From the NCBI GenBank assembly GCA_022570795.1, contig JAKUDP010000013.1, forward strand, positions 1,302,001 through 1,366,000: a stretch of 64,000 nt of DNA. The letters are read 5' to 3'. The notes beneath the pieces were generated by a model, which saw only the letters and a program-made list of their open reading frames with translations, was not told where the DNA came from and made no database searches. Positions 10,700 to 21,998 of this stretch are shown here, in pieces (within the stretch, counting starts at the first letter, position 1; each line of letters opens with the position of its first letter). Made by a program: the position numbers and the translations under genes. The DNA comes from Sphaerulina vaccinii (Eukaryota; Ascomycota; Dothideomycetes; Mycosphaerellales; Mycosphaerellaceae).

Positions 10700-11786
10700 C
10701 AGAACAGCATGTCACTCCCTCTTGGACTCTGCGAGTGTGAGCACTGTGCAGAACTCGCGCGTCACAAAGAGTTGGCGACAGGTATCCCCGAACAAGATCT
10801 CGTGGCAGTTAGGCAGAATTGCCCAAAACGAGTGTCGGAGACGAAGTTGGTGAGATGAAGCTGCCAACTAATTCAGTGAGTTCGCCATGGAGATGAGCCG
10901 TGTAATTGCGCGTCGAGTCTTCGAAGTCTTTTGTGTGTTTGGGAAAGGGAAAGGACTCTCTTACAATGTCTGTTGGAAATGCAACCTTGACAGGTCACAA
11001 GCCTCGAGCTCCGCTCCGTCGACGACAGGGTCTTTTTGTGACGTCGGACTTGCATATACCCTATTACGACAAGGGACACGCACTCTGCCGGTGCCATGAA
11101 ACAAACCACCCCTTTTCTGAAGTTGGTGTTTGAACGAATGGGTTCGATCGTTGCGTTTCATCTGCCATACGCTCCTATCTCTATCTGCCCGAGACAATAA
11201 GAAGGAAATGAAGAACGAAACAAGGATTACGCTCTGGTGCGACTCTTGGTAGAGGTTGCAGCTCTCATAGAAAGCGGCGCGGTCCTCTCTGAAGAAGAGA
11301 CAGTTTGTACACTACTTCCCCAGTTCTTATCTGAGCGATATGGGAGCAACATCGAGCGGCATCATGCCTGCTCAGGAATTCTCATACGCAGTTCAGGCTG
11401 ACCTGTACCAGACATAGCCAACACTCGCACATTGCTTGACACTCTCCTGGCAAGCATGCACACTTATCATTCGCAGTTGCACTCACAGGCTACTCCAGCT
11501 GAAATTCGAACATGATACGAGATTATGCTACTGTCTAGATTGCTTGTACACAGAGAAGATGGCGAGTGTCGACGCTGTTTCGTCTGAGCACTGTTGGGTA
11601 TCTGTATGCTAATTTTCAGGACGCCTACAAGCCGCATGAGAGATTGATCGCGCAGTATGGGTCCAGCTTAATGTGGTCCCTTCTTCAGGTCGTCGTTAGG
11701 TTGTGGACACTAGTAGTGTTTGTCACAGATGTTATGTTGTGCAGTCTGGTCAAGTTGTGTGGCCCGTATATCATTGCTAATGCACC
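10700..11786. other. Intergenic, about 1.1 kb
   Basis: Holds the 5' side of the disordered-protein gene and the 3' side of the glucanase gene, both read leftward. Only short overlapping frames occur and nothing is recognisable. Confidence 0.45.
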
Positions 11787-13095
11787 CTATGGGCAAGCAG
11801 ATCCTAGATCTGTACCTGGAGTAGGGAAAAGTCCTGCATCAAGCAGAGCAAAGGCATCCCATTCGGGGGATCCTTGAGTCTTGAAGTTCCAAAAGATCCA
11901 GCCTTGGGTGTACTTCTCGAAAGCTGCCAATTGCGTTTGAATGTAGGCTCGGGTATCGTCTCTCTGCTGCTGACTCCAAGCATTGATGTCCTGGTTGTTG
12001 CAAGATCCAATGTAGTACGAGTCCTTAAATGTGCCATCGTATCTTGCTCCAACCCTGTAGCCATTGAGATACTTGGCACAATCGGTCATGGCGCCACTCC
12101 ATTCACCCACGATCGTCCACTTATCGGCGCCGTTGTATGAAGGAGCATTCTCGCAAACGAAGTCCCTGTGCTGAGCCGGGCTTTTGGCGTTCAGGTCTGG
12201 GCTGAAAACCTGGTACTCGTGGTGGTCCATAACCACATTCTGAGCATTATTATCACTTGGTGTGAGCATGCCGTTCCAGTAGTTGGTGGGCTGGAATCCG
12301 TCGTGCAACACAACAACACGAGACGAGCTGTAGTCTCGTTGTTGGTAGAATCCATCGTAGTAGAACTGCCTGACAACACTCAGGTCCAATACCGGTGTAA
12401 GTGGCTCATTCAAAAGCTGAATACCGGCGATCACGTCGTCGTATTGGCTGTCGCCGTACTTAGACTGGATCGTCTTCAGCACGCGAAGTGTCTTGGCCAC
12501 TGTGTCACCTTGAGTCCAGGTGGGCTTGTCCATCTTCTGGCCAGAGTTGTCGAAACCGTTTTGAGAGCCCGGAGCGCCGTGTAGGTCGATCATTATCTTG
12601 AGACCGACAGATCGAGCCCAGTCGACCGCTGCATCGATAAAAGGCGCAGCACCAGAAGCATAAGGCGAGTCCGAGTTATCGTACGCCCAGTATCCAATCG
12701 GTATCCGGACCATATTGAAACCCGAGTCTGCAATCTTCTTAAAGTCCTGCCATGTGCACCACGTCTCCCAATGGCTCTTCAAATACTGATTGTAGGCTTG
12801 TTCTGCGCCCAGCTTCTGGGTCAAAGTGTACTCGTCAACGATGCCCTTGGAGCCGTCCGGGTCCACGTTCTCGAAGATAGATGGTGTTATCCATGGTTCT
12901 AATAGCAGCCAGCCGCCAATGTTCAGTCCCCGTACTTTCTCGTTGCCCCAGTTAAAGCCCGATGCTGCTCGCCTGCTCACGCCACTGTTGACTGGTAAGC
13001 AAATATAGCATTCCTGGAGTCGCGTTCCTGACTTACGGAGCAGCGAATGTATATGTGGCGGCGCATAGCGCTAAGAGGGTGCTTTTGAAGAACAT
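11787..13095 (-). CDS. exgA: Secreted exo-beta-1,3-glucanase, glycoside hydrolase family 5
   Basis: Retaining glucan 1,3-beta-glucosidase (EXG/ExgA type) expected to release glucose from beta-1,3-glucan at the cell wall or outside the cell. Two exons: 13095-13037 encodes the signal peptide start (MFFKSTLLALCAATYTFAAP), a 52-nt intron lies at 13036-12985 (donor GTAAGTC, acceptor AACAG), and exon 2 runs 12984-11787. Joining them gives 418 residues, usual for the family. An RR pair just after the signal peptide may be a Kex2-type processing site. GH5 motifs seen: RGLNIGGWLLLEPWITPS at the N-terminus, NMVRIPIGYWA, KIMIDLHGAPGSQNGFDNSG, acid/base Glu213 in LLNEP, the DHHEYQVF segment, and nucleophile Glu314 in GEWSGAMTDCA. 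The substrate is inferred from overall match to fungal EXG1-like enzymes. Confidence 0.93.
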
Positions 13096-14972
13096 GCTTG
13101 CTCTAGTTCTCTTGTAGAGTTGTCTTCAAAGTCTGGTGTCCAACTTTGAGATTATGTACACGATTGAATGTGAGATGAGAGAAAGCACGATCAGTAACCA
13201 GCCAAGATGAGGTTGTCAGTACCGAGTCGAGTGTTGTTGCCGCTGAAACAGGCTATTGAACTCTGGAATGTGCCTTCGCGGAATGCGACAGGGCTTGTTG
13301 CCTTATGCAATCTTCCGAGCAAGGAACAGGATGTTGGCGAGTCCGGCACGCGAGTAGGTATAATAATATTGCCACTAGGATCACCTGTGACGATTAGTAC
13401 TATTCGTATATCATATAGTAATCAGTAGACATACAGTGCAAATGGCTGGCGGCAGTTGAGGCCAGATGGCGAAGGACAGGGAGCTCTCTTAAGGGAGAGG
13501 TCAGATCGCCTACCACTTAAACGCTTGTTGATGCCGATCGACCTACAGCACATCGCGTGGGTTGCACAGCAGAAGGCTTGAAGTGGAAGCGGCCGAATGG
13601 TTGCAATGATGATGCCTCGCAAGCGGGTCAACATCGTGGAGGTGTTCTCCCTATGCAGCCAGCACAGCAGAGCCATGAAGCGGAGGTCCTGGATGAAGTC
13701 GAGATCACCACTGCTGCCGAGACGTGCGGGTCTTTGGGTTGTGCGGCGGATGCTGGTCCTGACCAATTGAGAGCGCTGATGAGCATTTCCCAAACGACGG
13801 AGCATTTCAGCTCTCACGTTCCTGACTGCATGAACTTAGAACTGCTTCGTGCCTTGAATGAACCCTTTATTTTAGAGCTTAAGTAGCTCTCTCGATCACA
13901 TGCTCGAATGCGTTGAAGCTAAGAAAGGATGGTATACTGGAGAGTGACGGCATGCTCAGAAGCCACGGCCAGGCGATCAGCAGGAGGCGTGTGCTATAAT
14001 TGCGTGTTTCCGCCGTTAGGTACACAACGTCTGCAGAGATTTTGTCAGCCCGCCAACCTCTCGAAACCTGCGTACCACCGATTCTAGTCGACGAAGGGAA
14101 CAAAAAACTGTACGTAGTGGCTGATAGCTTCTTTATCAGGCCACAGTAAGAGAGGATGCAACAAGGACGAGAGAAATATGTGTTGCGGAAATTGCAGCCC
14201 TTTTCTTGACGGCCATAGAATCACAAAGCCGCTTTAGCGGCCGCTGCGGATACCGCCCATGAGCTGTCGATTGTGAATCCAACCTGCTTCGCATTGCAGG
14301 GTGTCCATTTCACGAGGCGGTAGTTGCAGATGTCGCAGCCTGATTCTGGTACAGGCTGTTCACTCTACTACTTCATGAGGCGGCGAGATCGCTTCGGGCT
14401 TCAGCTCTGCAGCGGCCAGTGGGGATGATCGACACAAGCACGGTACATGTACCGAGTACGACAGGGCTGAACATCAACAGGTTGAATGGACTACTTGCCT
14501 CAGCTCTACTTCTACTTGCCTTACTTGGAGCACTAGCTACAATGCCTCAGCCGCATTCATCAAACCACACCACGAAGAGACATATTCAATTTGTTCGACG
14601 AAACTGACATGTAGATGAGCTACTAACGTCTGGCGGGTCAGCCTTGCCATACCGTGCGCCATATGCTTGGTACTCAGGCTAGTAAGACTGCTATGCACCT
14701 CCGTGTTCTCTTATGCTGCAGAAGTTCTGCAAATAGTACGGCATGGGAGCGGATAGGGATCACAGAGGAGGAGCGGGAGATCGCGAACATGATTGGAAGC
14801 GGTAGTATGATACATTTAGTCAGTACTGTACATATGTGTGGTTTCTCGCAAGCACAGCTTAGAAGCTGTAGCTCTAGCTCCTCTTACCACGTGCACTGCT
14901 TCCAAGGAAAGCCTCCTGCCGTGAGACAATGATATCCTTTATCCTCGAGCGCCTCGCTGCACAAAGAACCCT
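13096..14972. other. Intergenic, about 1.9 kb between the glucanase and RAD50 genes
   Basis: Contains the glucanase promoter on the left (a TATA-like stretch, ATTATTATACC on the minus strand, lies near 13360-13372) and the 3' side of RAD50 on the right. Frames of 109-131 codons near 13422-13886 lie opposite each other and have no recognisable content. A 60-codon plus-strand frame from ATG 14425 encodes one hydrophobic stretch (LLASALLLLALLGALATM) but nothing else supports it as a gene. A perfect small hairpin GCCGCT-TT-AGCGGC lies near 14230-14243. Confidence 0.4.
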
Positions 14973-17900
14973 TCAGAGCACAGCAGATATGTTCTGTTTC
15001 TCAATGACTGTGTGCTGGTTCTCGTCACGAGATACTCGCCAGTAGTCGTCAGTATACTCGCCGCAGTTCATGAATCGGAGAAATTCCTCGTCGTGGGTAA
15101 TGACAATCAGCTGGAAGTTGTTCTGGGCTCGTCGAATCTTGACGATCTCGAACAGGCTCTTCCCCAAGGCTTCGATGTTCCCACTATCGAGGTTGGTCGT
15201 CGGTTCGTCAAGCGCAATCATGCCACACTTTTGCCCGAAGACGTCTGCCAAAGCGAGTCGAATGATGATGGAGGCGAGGACCTTCTGGCCAGCTGAGCAA
15301 CGACCACGCATATCCATCTCGGTATCTTGCTTCACCATGACGACACGGTAGTTGTAGGACTTGTTGCCTCTCGTTGTGCCATCGACACCCTCGCTGCGTA
15401 TGAGCACTGTATCGACATCGGTACCAGTATAGGTCTGACGCCAGAGCTCGTCGATGATCCGGTTGATCTCCTCCATCTTGAGAGTGTGGAATTTCATGAT
15501 TGCCTTGTCCAGTGCACCCCAGTAGAGACCCAAGTCGTTGATGGCTGCTTTGGTTGTTTCGACCATGATATGAGCAGCTTGATACTTCTTACCGGCATCT
15601 TTGTACTCCGAGTCGTACAACTCAGACCCTTCTGTAAGCTCTTGGTCCAGTCCCTTGAGTTCACCAATGACACCTGCAAGCTGAGAAGCAAGCTCATTTC
15701 GCCTATCCTTCCAGGATTCCGCCTGTCTGTGGAGACGATTCGCATCTGCTTCGGCACCGCGTGCTTCCAGCTCTGCGATATCAGCTTTCACAGCATCAAG
15801 CTGCTTGAGGTCGCGGCGGAAGCGTTGATTGTCAGTGATGACACGCTTCGAATCTCCATAGGTCTTGATATGATCAGTGAGTACCTTGAGGGCCACGTTG
15901 ATCTCGCGTTGCTCGGACAGGAGGCGTGCGACATTCGCCTCCGCGGCACTCTGCGCCTCCTTTGCGCGGGCCAATTGACCATCGCCACCTCTATCAAGAT
16001 AAGCCTTGATGTCTTGCACAACAGAGTTCAGCTTGTTGACTGTGTTGTTCAGCTTGTTGGCTTTTTCTTGCTGCTCGCGATCTGCTTCATCACCTCGACG
16101 AGTGATATCTCTGTACTTTTCCTGTTGTGCGCTGCGATCCTCGTTCTCTGCTGCCAGCTTATCGTCAACGCCACGCACGTGCTCTTGCGCTTCTGCCTTT
16201 AGGTTCTTGTACTCCTGTTCTTGCTCGTCCAGGGCTACCTTCTGCTTGAGGTTATACTCAATTTGTCGAAGTTCGCCGTTGACGTTGCTAATCTCTAGCT
16301 CTAACGCGCTGATAGCAGTCTTCTTCCTATCTCGGTTGATTGTGGCCGCTGATTGTTGGGAGGCGTAGTCTTTGCGCTGACCCTCGGCTTTCTTGATGTC
16401 GGCCTGAATAGCTTCAAGGCCACGAGACAGACCTGCAGACTGTTGCTTAGCTGCGAGCTCTTCAATCTGCGCCTTGAAGGCATCGATCTGTTGCGCCAGG
16501 TTGGTGATCTTTTCCACAGTCTTCTTGTGCTGATTGACATCACGTTGCATTGACTCCTTCTCTCGCACGGCCACATTGCGATCTGCCACCTCGTCGCTCA
16601 GTTTCGTGTTCAGCTGGTCTAATTCGCCGATGGCAGCCTTCAGGGCAGGGATCTCCTTCTCGGTGAGCCTCTCCCATGTGTCAACAACGGGGCTGGCCTT
16701 CTTTGCGCTCTCCAGAGCCTTTATGTTTTCTTGCAAGACCTCGGCGTTGTCCTCAGCCACAGCAAATTTCTTCTGCTGCTGCTTCAATTGTGCCAGAACT
16801 GCATCCAGCTCATGCGCCCTCACTCCTCGTGCACATGTTCGGCAAACTTGCTTGTTCTTCACATCTGCAATGCATTTCTCAATATATTCTTGAAGTTGCT
16901 CCAAACCCGCAGTATTCGCCGTGTTGTTGTCGCGAGATCGTTCCAGATCAGCGATCAGGTCCGAAAGCTCGCGAGGCTGGCATTCTGCAAGTTCTTCGAC
17001 TTCCTTCTCAGCAGCTTGAACTTCTTTCTGCTTGGCACGCAAAGCCTCCTTGCGCTCCCGCAGGCTGACGCTTGTGGTTTCGGCATGTCTCACTGAAGCG
17101 TCCCGCTGTGACTGAGCCTCCTTGACTTGTGCCATGCTATTGTCTTGAGCACGTTGAAATGCCGCTTCGAGCGTCTTTGGAGTCCATCCAGCACCAACTG
17201 TGGCATCGAGGTTCTCCTTGTGAGCTTTGGTCATCGTGTCAAGGCTGCGTTGACTATTCTTGAGCTCTTTCTGGACGAAATCAAGTTGTGCTGAATCTCC
17301 GGCACGCTGTGCTGCTTCGCTTTGCTCAGCATCGAGTTTATCACGAAGATCCTCCAGTCGGCGGATTTCGCTAGTTGCTCGCTCGATGTCTGCATCCCAT
17401 GTTGCATTGGCCATATCAGACTTGGCGATCTTCAGCTTGTCCTGCGCTTCCCTCAACTGAGCTTCAAGTGTGGCTTGGGAGCCTTCATCAGCAGGCAGAC
17501 CATTTTTCTGAGTTTGAATCGAGCTGATCTTGCGATCATGGGCCTCGATCTGCTGACGGTAGGCGACCTTGCTTGACTTCAGACCAGAGATACGCTCGTT
17601 CACAGCAGTCAACACTTTCTGCTGATCTTGCACTTTCTCCAAGTGCACAGCACGAACACGCTCGAATTCAGCCTGCTGGGTCTTCGCTGTCTTGGTGATC
17701 TCCTTCATGAACTTGCTTGCTGATTCGTCATCAACACTATAAGGAGTAGAAATGTCGTGAATACGCCCTGCTTCCATGATCATTCGGTGAAGAGTCTCCA
17801 CTTGTCGATCGTTGCTTGCTTTCTCGGCTTCGTACGTGCCCATCTCACGCTCACGATTGCTTTGCTGCGTGCGAGCATTCTTGACTTCATCTTCTTTGGC

Positions 17901-18893
17901 GATGTAGTCATTCGTCCTCTCCTGAAGCTCACGCTTGTAGATTTCGATGCGCTCTGCGTGTTCCCGAAGCATCCTCTCGAGTTCCTCTTCAGACTCATCC
18001 ATTTCGAACAGGTCCTCTCGCAGAATTTTGACGCTCTCTTCCTTGGTCTGACGCTCAATTCGCTTGCCATGAAGTTCACCAACCACCACGCTGACCTCGC
18101 CGAGTTGATTGGAAACTTTCTCCCACTCACGCTGAGCCTCGCGTTCTTGCTTTTCAAACGCGGCACTCTGCTCGTTCAGGCCCTTACATTGCCGAGCCAG
18201 GCGTTCAGTTTGTGTTTTGAGTCTCTTCGCCTTCTCGTTGTCGGACTTGGCGTGATCTTCGCCTTGCTTCAGTACCACAAGCTCCTGTCGCTTATTCTTT
18301 TGAAGGATCTTGATGTTGTCAATCGCTTTAGTGTACTTATGGGCCTCGAAGATGGTGTCAAAGATGATCTTGAGATCCTTGGGAGGTAACATTGGCCAGA
18401 GTGAGGACTCCTGATGACAGAAGATGACATTCTCAAGAATGGCTTTGGACACGCCAAGAAAACGCGGCATGATCGTATTCATCTCAGCGACACGCGAGCT
18501 GATAACATTGCGTTCACCTCCCTTCTGCATGCGAATGCTGCCTTCGAGAGTCTTGAACGTTCGGGTCTCCTTCTTGACGGTGACCGACAAGCTGCGAGAA
18601 CACACCATGCGGATGTCCTCGACGGATGTGAAGAGGAGCTTGACCTGTGCCATGATCTCCTTCTCACCAGACATCTTTGGATCGTGTACGAAGGACTGGC
18701 CGTTGGCGCAGTTGGGTGGCAACTCCCCAGATGTGACATATTTTAGGCATTCGATGATGGTAGTCTTGCCAGAGCCGTTCGAGCCGACAATGAGGGTGAG
18801 TGGTGCCTTGAACTCAATGGCCATGGCATCCTTGTGATTGAAGGAGCGGATGCCACATATTGACAGCTTCTGCACTTTCGAGCCTCCAGGCAT
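14973..18893 (-). CDS. rad50: RAD50, ATPase subunit of the MRE11-RAD50-NBS1 DNA repair complex
   Basis: Complete single-exon gene of 1306 codons, matching the usual length of fungal Rad50 (about 1300). It is an SMC-like ABC ATPase that holds DNA ends and works with Mre11 in double-strand break repair, telomere maintenance and checkpoint signalling. The N-terminal half-ATPase has Walker A GSNGSGKTT at residues 37-45. Long coiled coils fill about 180-1150. The zinc hook is CRTC, with the two cysteines at 684 and 687, through which two molecules dimerise. The C-terminal half-ATPase has the signature CSAGQKVLAS near 1200 and Walker B MIALDEPTTNLD near 1225. The start ATG is fixed by the conserved opening KVQKLSICGIRSF. 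The gene lies head to head with wc-2. Confidence 0.97.
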   Translation of the reverse strand: MPGGSKVQKLSICGIRSFNHKDAMAIEFKAPLTLIVGSNGSGKTTIIECLKYVTSGELPPNCANGQSFVHDPKMSGEKEIMAQVKLLFTSVEDIRMVCSRSLSVTVKKETRTFKTLEGSIRMQKGGERNVISSRVAEMNTIMPRFLGVSKAILENVIFCHQESSLWPMLPPKDLKIIFDTIFEAHKYTKAIDNIKILQKNKRQELVVLKQGEDHAKSDNEKAKRLKTQTERLARQCKGLNEQSAAFEKQEREAQREWEKVSNQLGEVSVVVGELHGKRIERQTKEESVKILREDLFEMDESEEELERMLREHAERIEIYKRELQERTNDYIAKEDEVKNARTQQSNREREMGTYEAEKASNDRQVETLHRMIMEAGRIHDISTPYSVDDESASKFMKEITKTAKTQQAEFERVRAVHLEKVQDQQKVLTAVNERISGLKSSKVAYRQQIEAHDRKISSIQTQKNGLPADEGSQATLEAQLREAQDKLKIAKSDMANATWDADIERATSEIRRLEDLRDKLDAEQSEAAQRAGDSAQLDFVQKELKNSQRSLDTMTKAHKENLDATVGAGWTPKTLEAAFQRAQDNSMAQVKEAQSQRDASVRHAETTSVSLRERKEALRAKQKEVQAAEKEVEELAECQPRELSDLIADLERSRDNNTANTAGLEQLQEYIEKCIADVKNKQVCRTCARGVRAHELDAVLAQLKQQQKKFAVAEDNAEVLQENIKALESAKKASPVVDTWERLTEKEIPALKAAIGELDQLNTKLSDEVADRNVAVREKESMQRDVNQHKKTVEKITNLAQQIDAFKAQIEELAAKQQSAGLSRGLEAIQADIKKAEGQRKDYASQQSAATINRDRKKTAISALELEISNVNGELRQIEYNLKQKVALDEQEQEYKNLKAEAQEHVRGVDDKLAAENEDRSAQQEKYRDITRRGDEADREQQEKANKLNNTVNKLNSVVQDIKAYLDRGGDGQLARAKEAQSAAEANVARLLSEQREINVALKVLTDHIKTYGDSKRVITDNQRFRRDLKQLDAVKADIAELEARGAEADANRLHRQAESWKDRRNELASQLAGVIGELKGLDQELTEGSELYDSEYKDAGKKYQAAHIMVETTKAAINDLGLYWGALDKAIMKFHTLKMEEINRIIDELWRQTYTGTDVDTVLIRSEGVDGTTRGNKSYNYRVVMVKQDTEMDMRGRCSAGQKVLASIIIRLALADVFGQKCGMIALDEPTTNLDSGNIEALGKSLFEIVKIRRAQNNFQLIVITHDEEFLRFMNCGEYTDDYWRVSRDENQHTVIEKQNISAVL

Positions 18894-19787
18894 CTTGGCG
18901 CTATCTCGTGCTAGTCAGTGGTGTTGTAAGCTGAGTAGAGGAAGAGGTGGCAAACGTATGTCGTGAGGACTGTTGAAGTCAGGTCTTGTAGTCAGCGAAG
19001 AGGAAGGAGAATCGGCGTCAAGTTGTAGCCCATTTCTATTAAGCGAGTGATGGAGAGACCTGTTTGTGAGAGAGTGAAGTGTTGGAATTGGACGTGTCGA
19101 GCAAACGTAGCAGGCAGTCGCGAGGAATCGCGCTAGGATTAAAGTGGAGAAATTCACCACTTCTACGCCTAAAAGCGTGACCAGCAGACAACCAACTTCT
19201 GCTTGACCATCCGCACCACTCGTTCAGTCGCACGGATCAAGCCGAACTACCTCCTAAACAACAGCTTGCTTCGCCAGCTGTCGCAGGAGCGTAGACTTGC
19301 TGTGGAAACGCCTCACGCCCACGTGAAGCACGGCGATGGTATCTTTAGCGATCCAATCATACCCGCGGGCGGATGACAAGCGCAACGATTGGGTGTTCAC
19401 CTCGTTCTCTATACAGGGCAGTCGAGCACATTGAAACAGCACGTTAACCTTCAGGCAACTTGTATCGTGGTTGATGCTTGCGAGGAGCTATATGCTGCGT
19501 CACTCCATCCACTTCTGTCGTATCCTCGACTCGCCACGTCCGTATGTTACACTGCTCCAATCGCGCACACTACTACACTGCATATGCAAGCAAGCTGCAG
19601 CGCGGACGTCGCTAGAACGCTGCGAAAACCGCACTCGATTCGGCTTACCTTGGTAGACGGCGACGGAGCACTTGCCGAGTAGTACCTTGTAACACATCCA
19701 AACGAGCGCACGGAACGACGCACCAGCCTCAGATCTGATCGCACGATCTCAGCCTAGAGGGCGCGCTGCCCACCCCACTGGCGCTGG
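18894..19787. promoter_or_regulatory. Shared upstream region of divergent RAD50 and wc-2
   Basis: 894 bp separate the two start codons, so promoter and leader sequences of both genes must lie here. Visible candidates: an E-box-like CACGTG at 19320-19325; two CGAT cores 11 bases apart (CGATGG at 19334, GCGATCC at 19348), which resemble the paired GATN sites bound by White Collar complexes; and an inverted repeat AAGTGG/CCACTT near 19145-19165. These are pattern matches only. A 97-codon frame ending at 19682 has no supporting feature. Confidence 0.45.
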
Positions 19788-21353
19788 ATGTCGATTTACC
19801 AGCAGGGCCATGCGGTCAATATGGGAATGATGAATCCTGATGCTGGCGGACTGAATGGCCTCGACATGGACATCGGTCTGCCCATGGACCTAGACATCGA
19901 TCTCTCTGGCAATGGCGACCAGTCCTTTAATCCTATGAACGCCTCGACGGCGCCGGGCCCAGAAGCGAACAGTAATAACAATGTCACTTCGAGCAATGGG
20001 AATGGTGACTACACGGCGAAGGGCCAGCAGCAGCAGCAGGATGCTACTGCTTCAGGTGGAGCTGGTGCAGGTCCGCTCCCGACTGGGTTCGGGATGCCAC
20101 CACAAACGAACCAGAGCACCTTGACCGAGTTCACGAAGAGGAGGAATTGGTCGCAAAGAATAATCGAGGAGCTGAAAGATTTCCTGCATATCCTCACTCC
20201 CGACGGGCGGATACTGTACGTTTCGCCATCATGCAAGACGATAACTGGATATGAGCCACACACAATCATTGGCAAGTTCATTGGCGAATATGTGCATCCG
20301 GACGACAGTGGCATATTCATGAGGGAGTTCAATGAGAGCATTGCGAGCGGTAACGCTCTGCGATTCTTCTATCGGTTCAAGAAAGATGATGGGACCTACA
20401 TGATTTTCGAGTGCGATGGCCATCCACACATATCAACCGAGCCAGCAGCTGCAGGGAACTTTGGACCTCCAACCGAGAATGGCCAGAACTTGCCAGTCGC
20501 AGGATTCTGTCGAGGTTTCTTCATGATGGCACGACCATATCCCACGAAGAATGCAGCGTTGCTAGATTCCTTCTTAGAACACAAAATCGAGAACGAACGC
20601 TTGATGAGGCGGATCAAGGAGCTAAAGGAGGAGGAGCAGGCAGAGAATGCCGAACAGGATCGCATGTTCAGAGAGCAGACCTCACAGGCGGGCGCGACGC
20701 CTTCGCATTCTGGCATGGGTGCTTCAAGAGAGCCAGAGAGCGTCTCTGAGACTCCCGCTAGTGATCCTCTCAGTTACCAAGGCATGCCACCGCCTGCTAA
20801 ACCTTCGATCTCGAATACTGCACTTACTCGACAGAATCTGGATAGCGCGCTTTCGTCCCAGAAACCCGATAGCATTGCCGACAAAATGTCACGCTACGAA
20901 GCGAACAACACTCACCTGGAGGGTATAGAATTGTTGACGGGCTTACGGTATCGGGATGGAGAACGCAGTCATGGTATTAGTACGGGAGACACTTCGCCTG
21001 CTCTCATTCGAGGAGATGTTGGTATTGCTATACTTCTTGATCGAGACAGGGAGAATTCGAAGAAGGAGAAAAAGAAAATGAAGGTTGCTGATGAATACGT
21101 GTGTGCAGACTGCGGCACATTGGATTCTCCTGAATGGCGAAAAGGACCCAAAGGACCAAAGACGCTGTGCAACGCATGTGGTCTACGATGGGCGAAGAAA
21201 GAGAAAAAACGCTCAGGGGATGATGGAAAAGACAACAGTCCCATCTCAGGCATGCCTGTGCATCAACCCATGCCTCATGGAATGCCAACAGGACTTACAG
21301 GATTCGGGCAACCCCCCGGATTGCCTATGCAACACAGCAGTACTTCCTCATGA
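19788..21353 (+). CDS. wc-2: White Collar-2, PAS and GATA zinc-finger blue-light regulator
   Basis: Partner of the photoreceptor WC-1 in the White Collar complex, which binds GATN-type promoter elements and drives light responses and the circadian clock. 521 residues in one exon. The N-terminus is rich in Gly, Met, Asn and Gln. A single PAS domain spans about 125-215 ([60 protein letters not shown]). A coiled stretch follows ([17 protein letters not shown]). The GATA finger begins at Cys439 with pattern C-x2-C-x18-C-x2-C and ends in a basic tail ([11 protein letters not shown]). One PAS domain and no LOV core (no GRNCRFLQ) separate it from WC-1. The start is the first ATG; an alternative upstream exon is not excluded. 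Confidence 0.95.
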   Translation: MSIYQQGHAVNMGMMNPDAGGLNGLDMDIGLPMDLDIDLSGNGDQSFNPMNASTAPGPEANSNNNVTSSNGNGDYTAKGQQQQQDATASGGAGAGPLPTGFGMPPQTNQSTLTEFTKRRNWSQRIIEELKDFLHILTPDGRILYVSPSCKTITGYEPHTIIGKFIGEYVHPDDSGIFMREFNESIASGNALRFFYRFKKDDGTYMIFECDGHPHISTEPAAAGNFGPPTENGQNLPVAGFCRGFFMMARPYPTKNAALLDSFLEHKIENERLMRRIKELKEEEQAENAEQDRMFREQTSQAGATPSHSGMGASREPESVSETPASDPLSYQGMPPPAKPSISNTALTRQNLDSALSSQKPDSIADKMSRYEANNTHLEGIELLTGLRYRDGERSHGISTGDTSPALIRGDVGIAILLDRDRENSKKEKKKMKVADEYVCADCGTLDSPEWRKGPKGPKTLCNACGLRWAKKEKKRSGDDGKDNSPISGMPVHQPMPHGMPTGLTGFGQPPGLPMQHSSTSS

Positions 21354-21998
21354 CGAGTCTCGAGCGGAGTGGCATAGAGGCAGTAACAGTCTGCCAAAGT
21401 ATGCATCATGCAATGCTCGGAGCAGGGTCGGCCTCTGTCATGCTCGCGACCGGAATGAAAGAAAGATACTCGAAGGATCTGATCCGGGAGAAGATAGAGG
21501 AACGCAATACCTGCTTCATGAACATATCCCGCAAATGTAGCACACACCATGTGCGCTCGCTACCTCATATTCCGATATGGGCGCAGGCTTGCTGGTGGTG
21601 CACATGAAGCATGAGCAACATGTATCGATTTGTGAAGATTTATGATATCAAGGAGTTATACAGGATGGGCGTTGGCATAGACAAGCGTACGCGCAATTGT
21701 CGTGAAGGATATCGATCATATGGACCATTTTGTATGATGAACCAGATGTATCATCGTAGTAAGAATCTATTCTATCAAAGTGATATCACATGCATGTATC
21801 GTCTCATTAGTATGTAATTGTTCCTTGTACCCATAAGTGGAGAACCGAGCTCATATGTATCAAAGTGGAGACTGGATTGACAGCAGAGCAATGGCGTGCG
21901 TGCGACAGACATCTCACCATTTCCAATCTGCCTCCATGTCGCAGTAACATGGGTTTCTCTTCGTTTTAACCTTCGACTTCCTGCAACACTTTCCTGCC
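21354..21998. other. Intergenic, 645 bp between wc-2 and the lactate dehydrogenase gene
   Basis: Both flanking genes read rightward, so this is wc-2 3' UTR plus the downstream promoter. It is A/T-richer toward the middle (21610-21830). Nothing else is seen. Confidence 0.45.

Noticed and set aside
15327..16202. 291-codon plus-strand frame opposite RAD50
   Set aside because: Hydrophobic-looking product caused by reading the complement of Glu/Lys/Gln-rich coiled-coil codons; RAD50 is unquestionable there.
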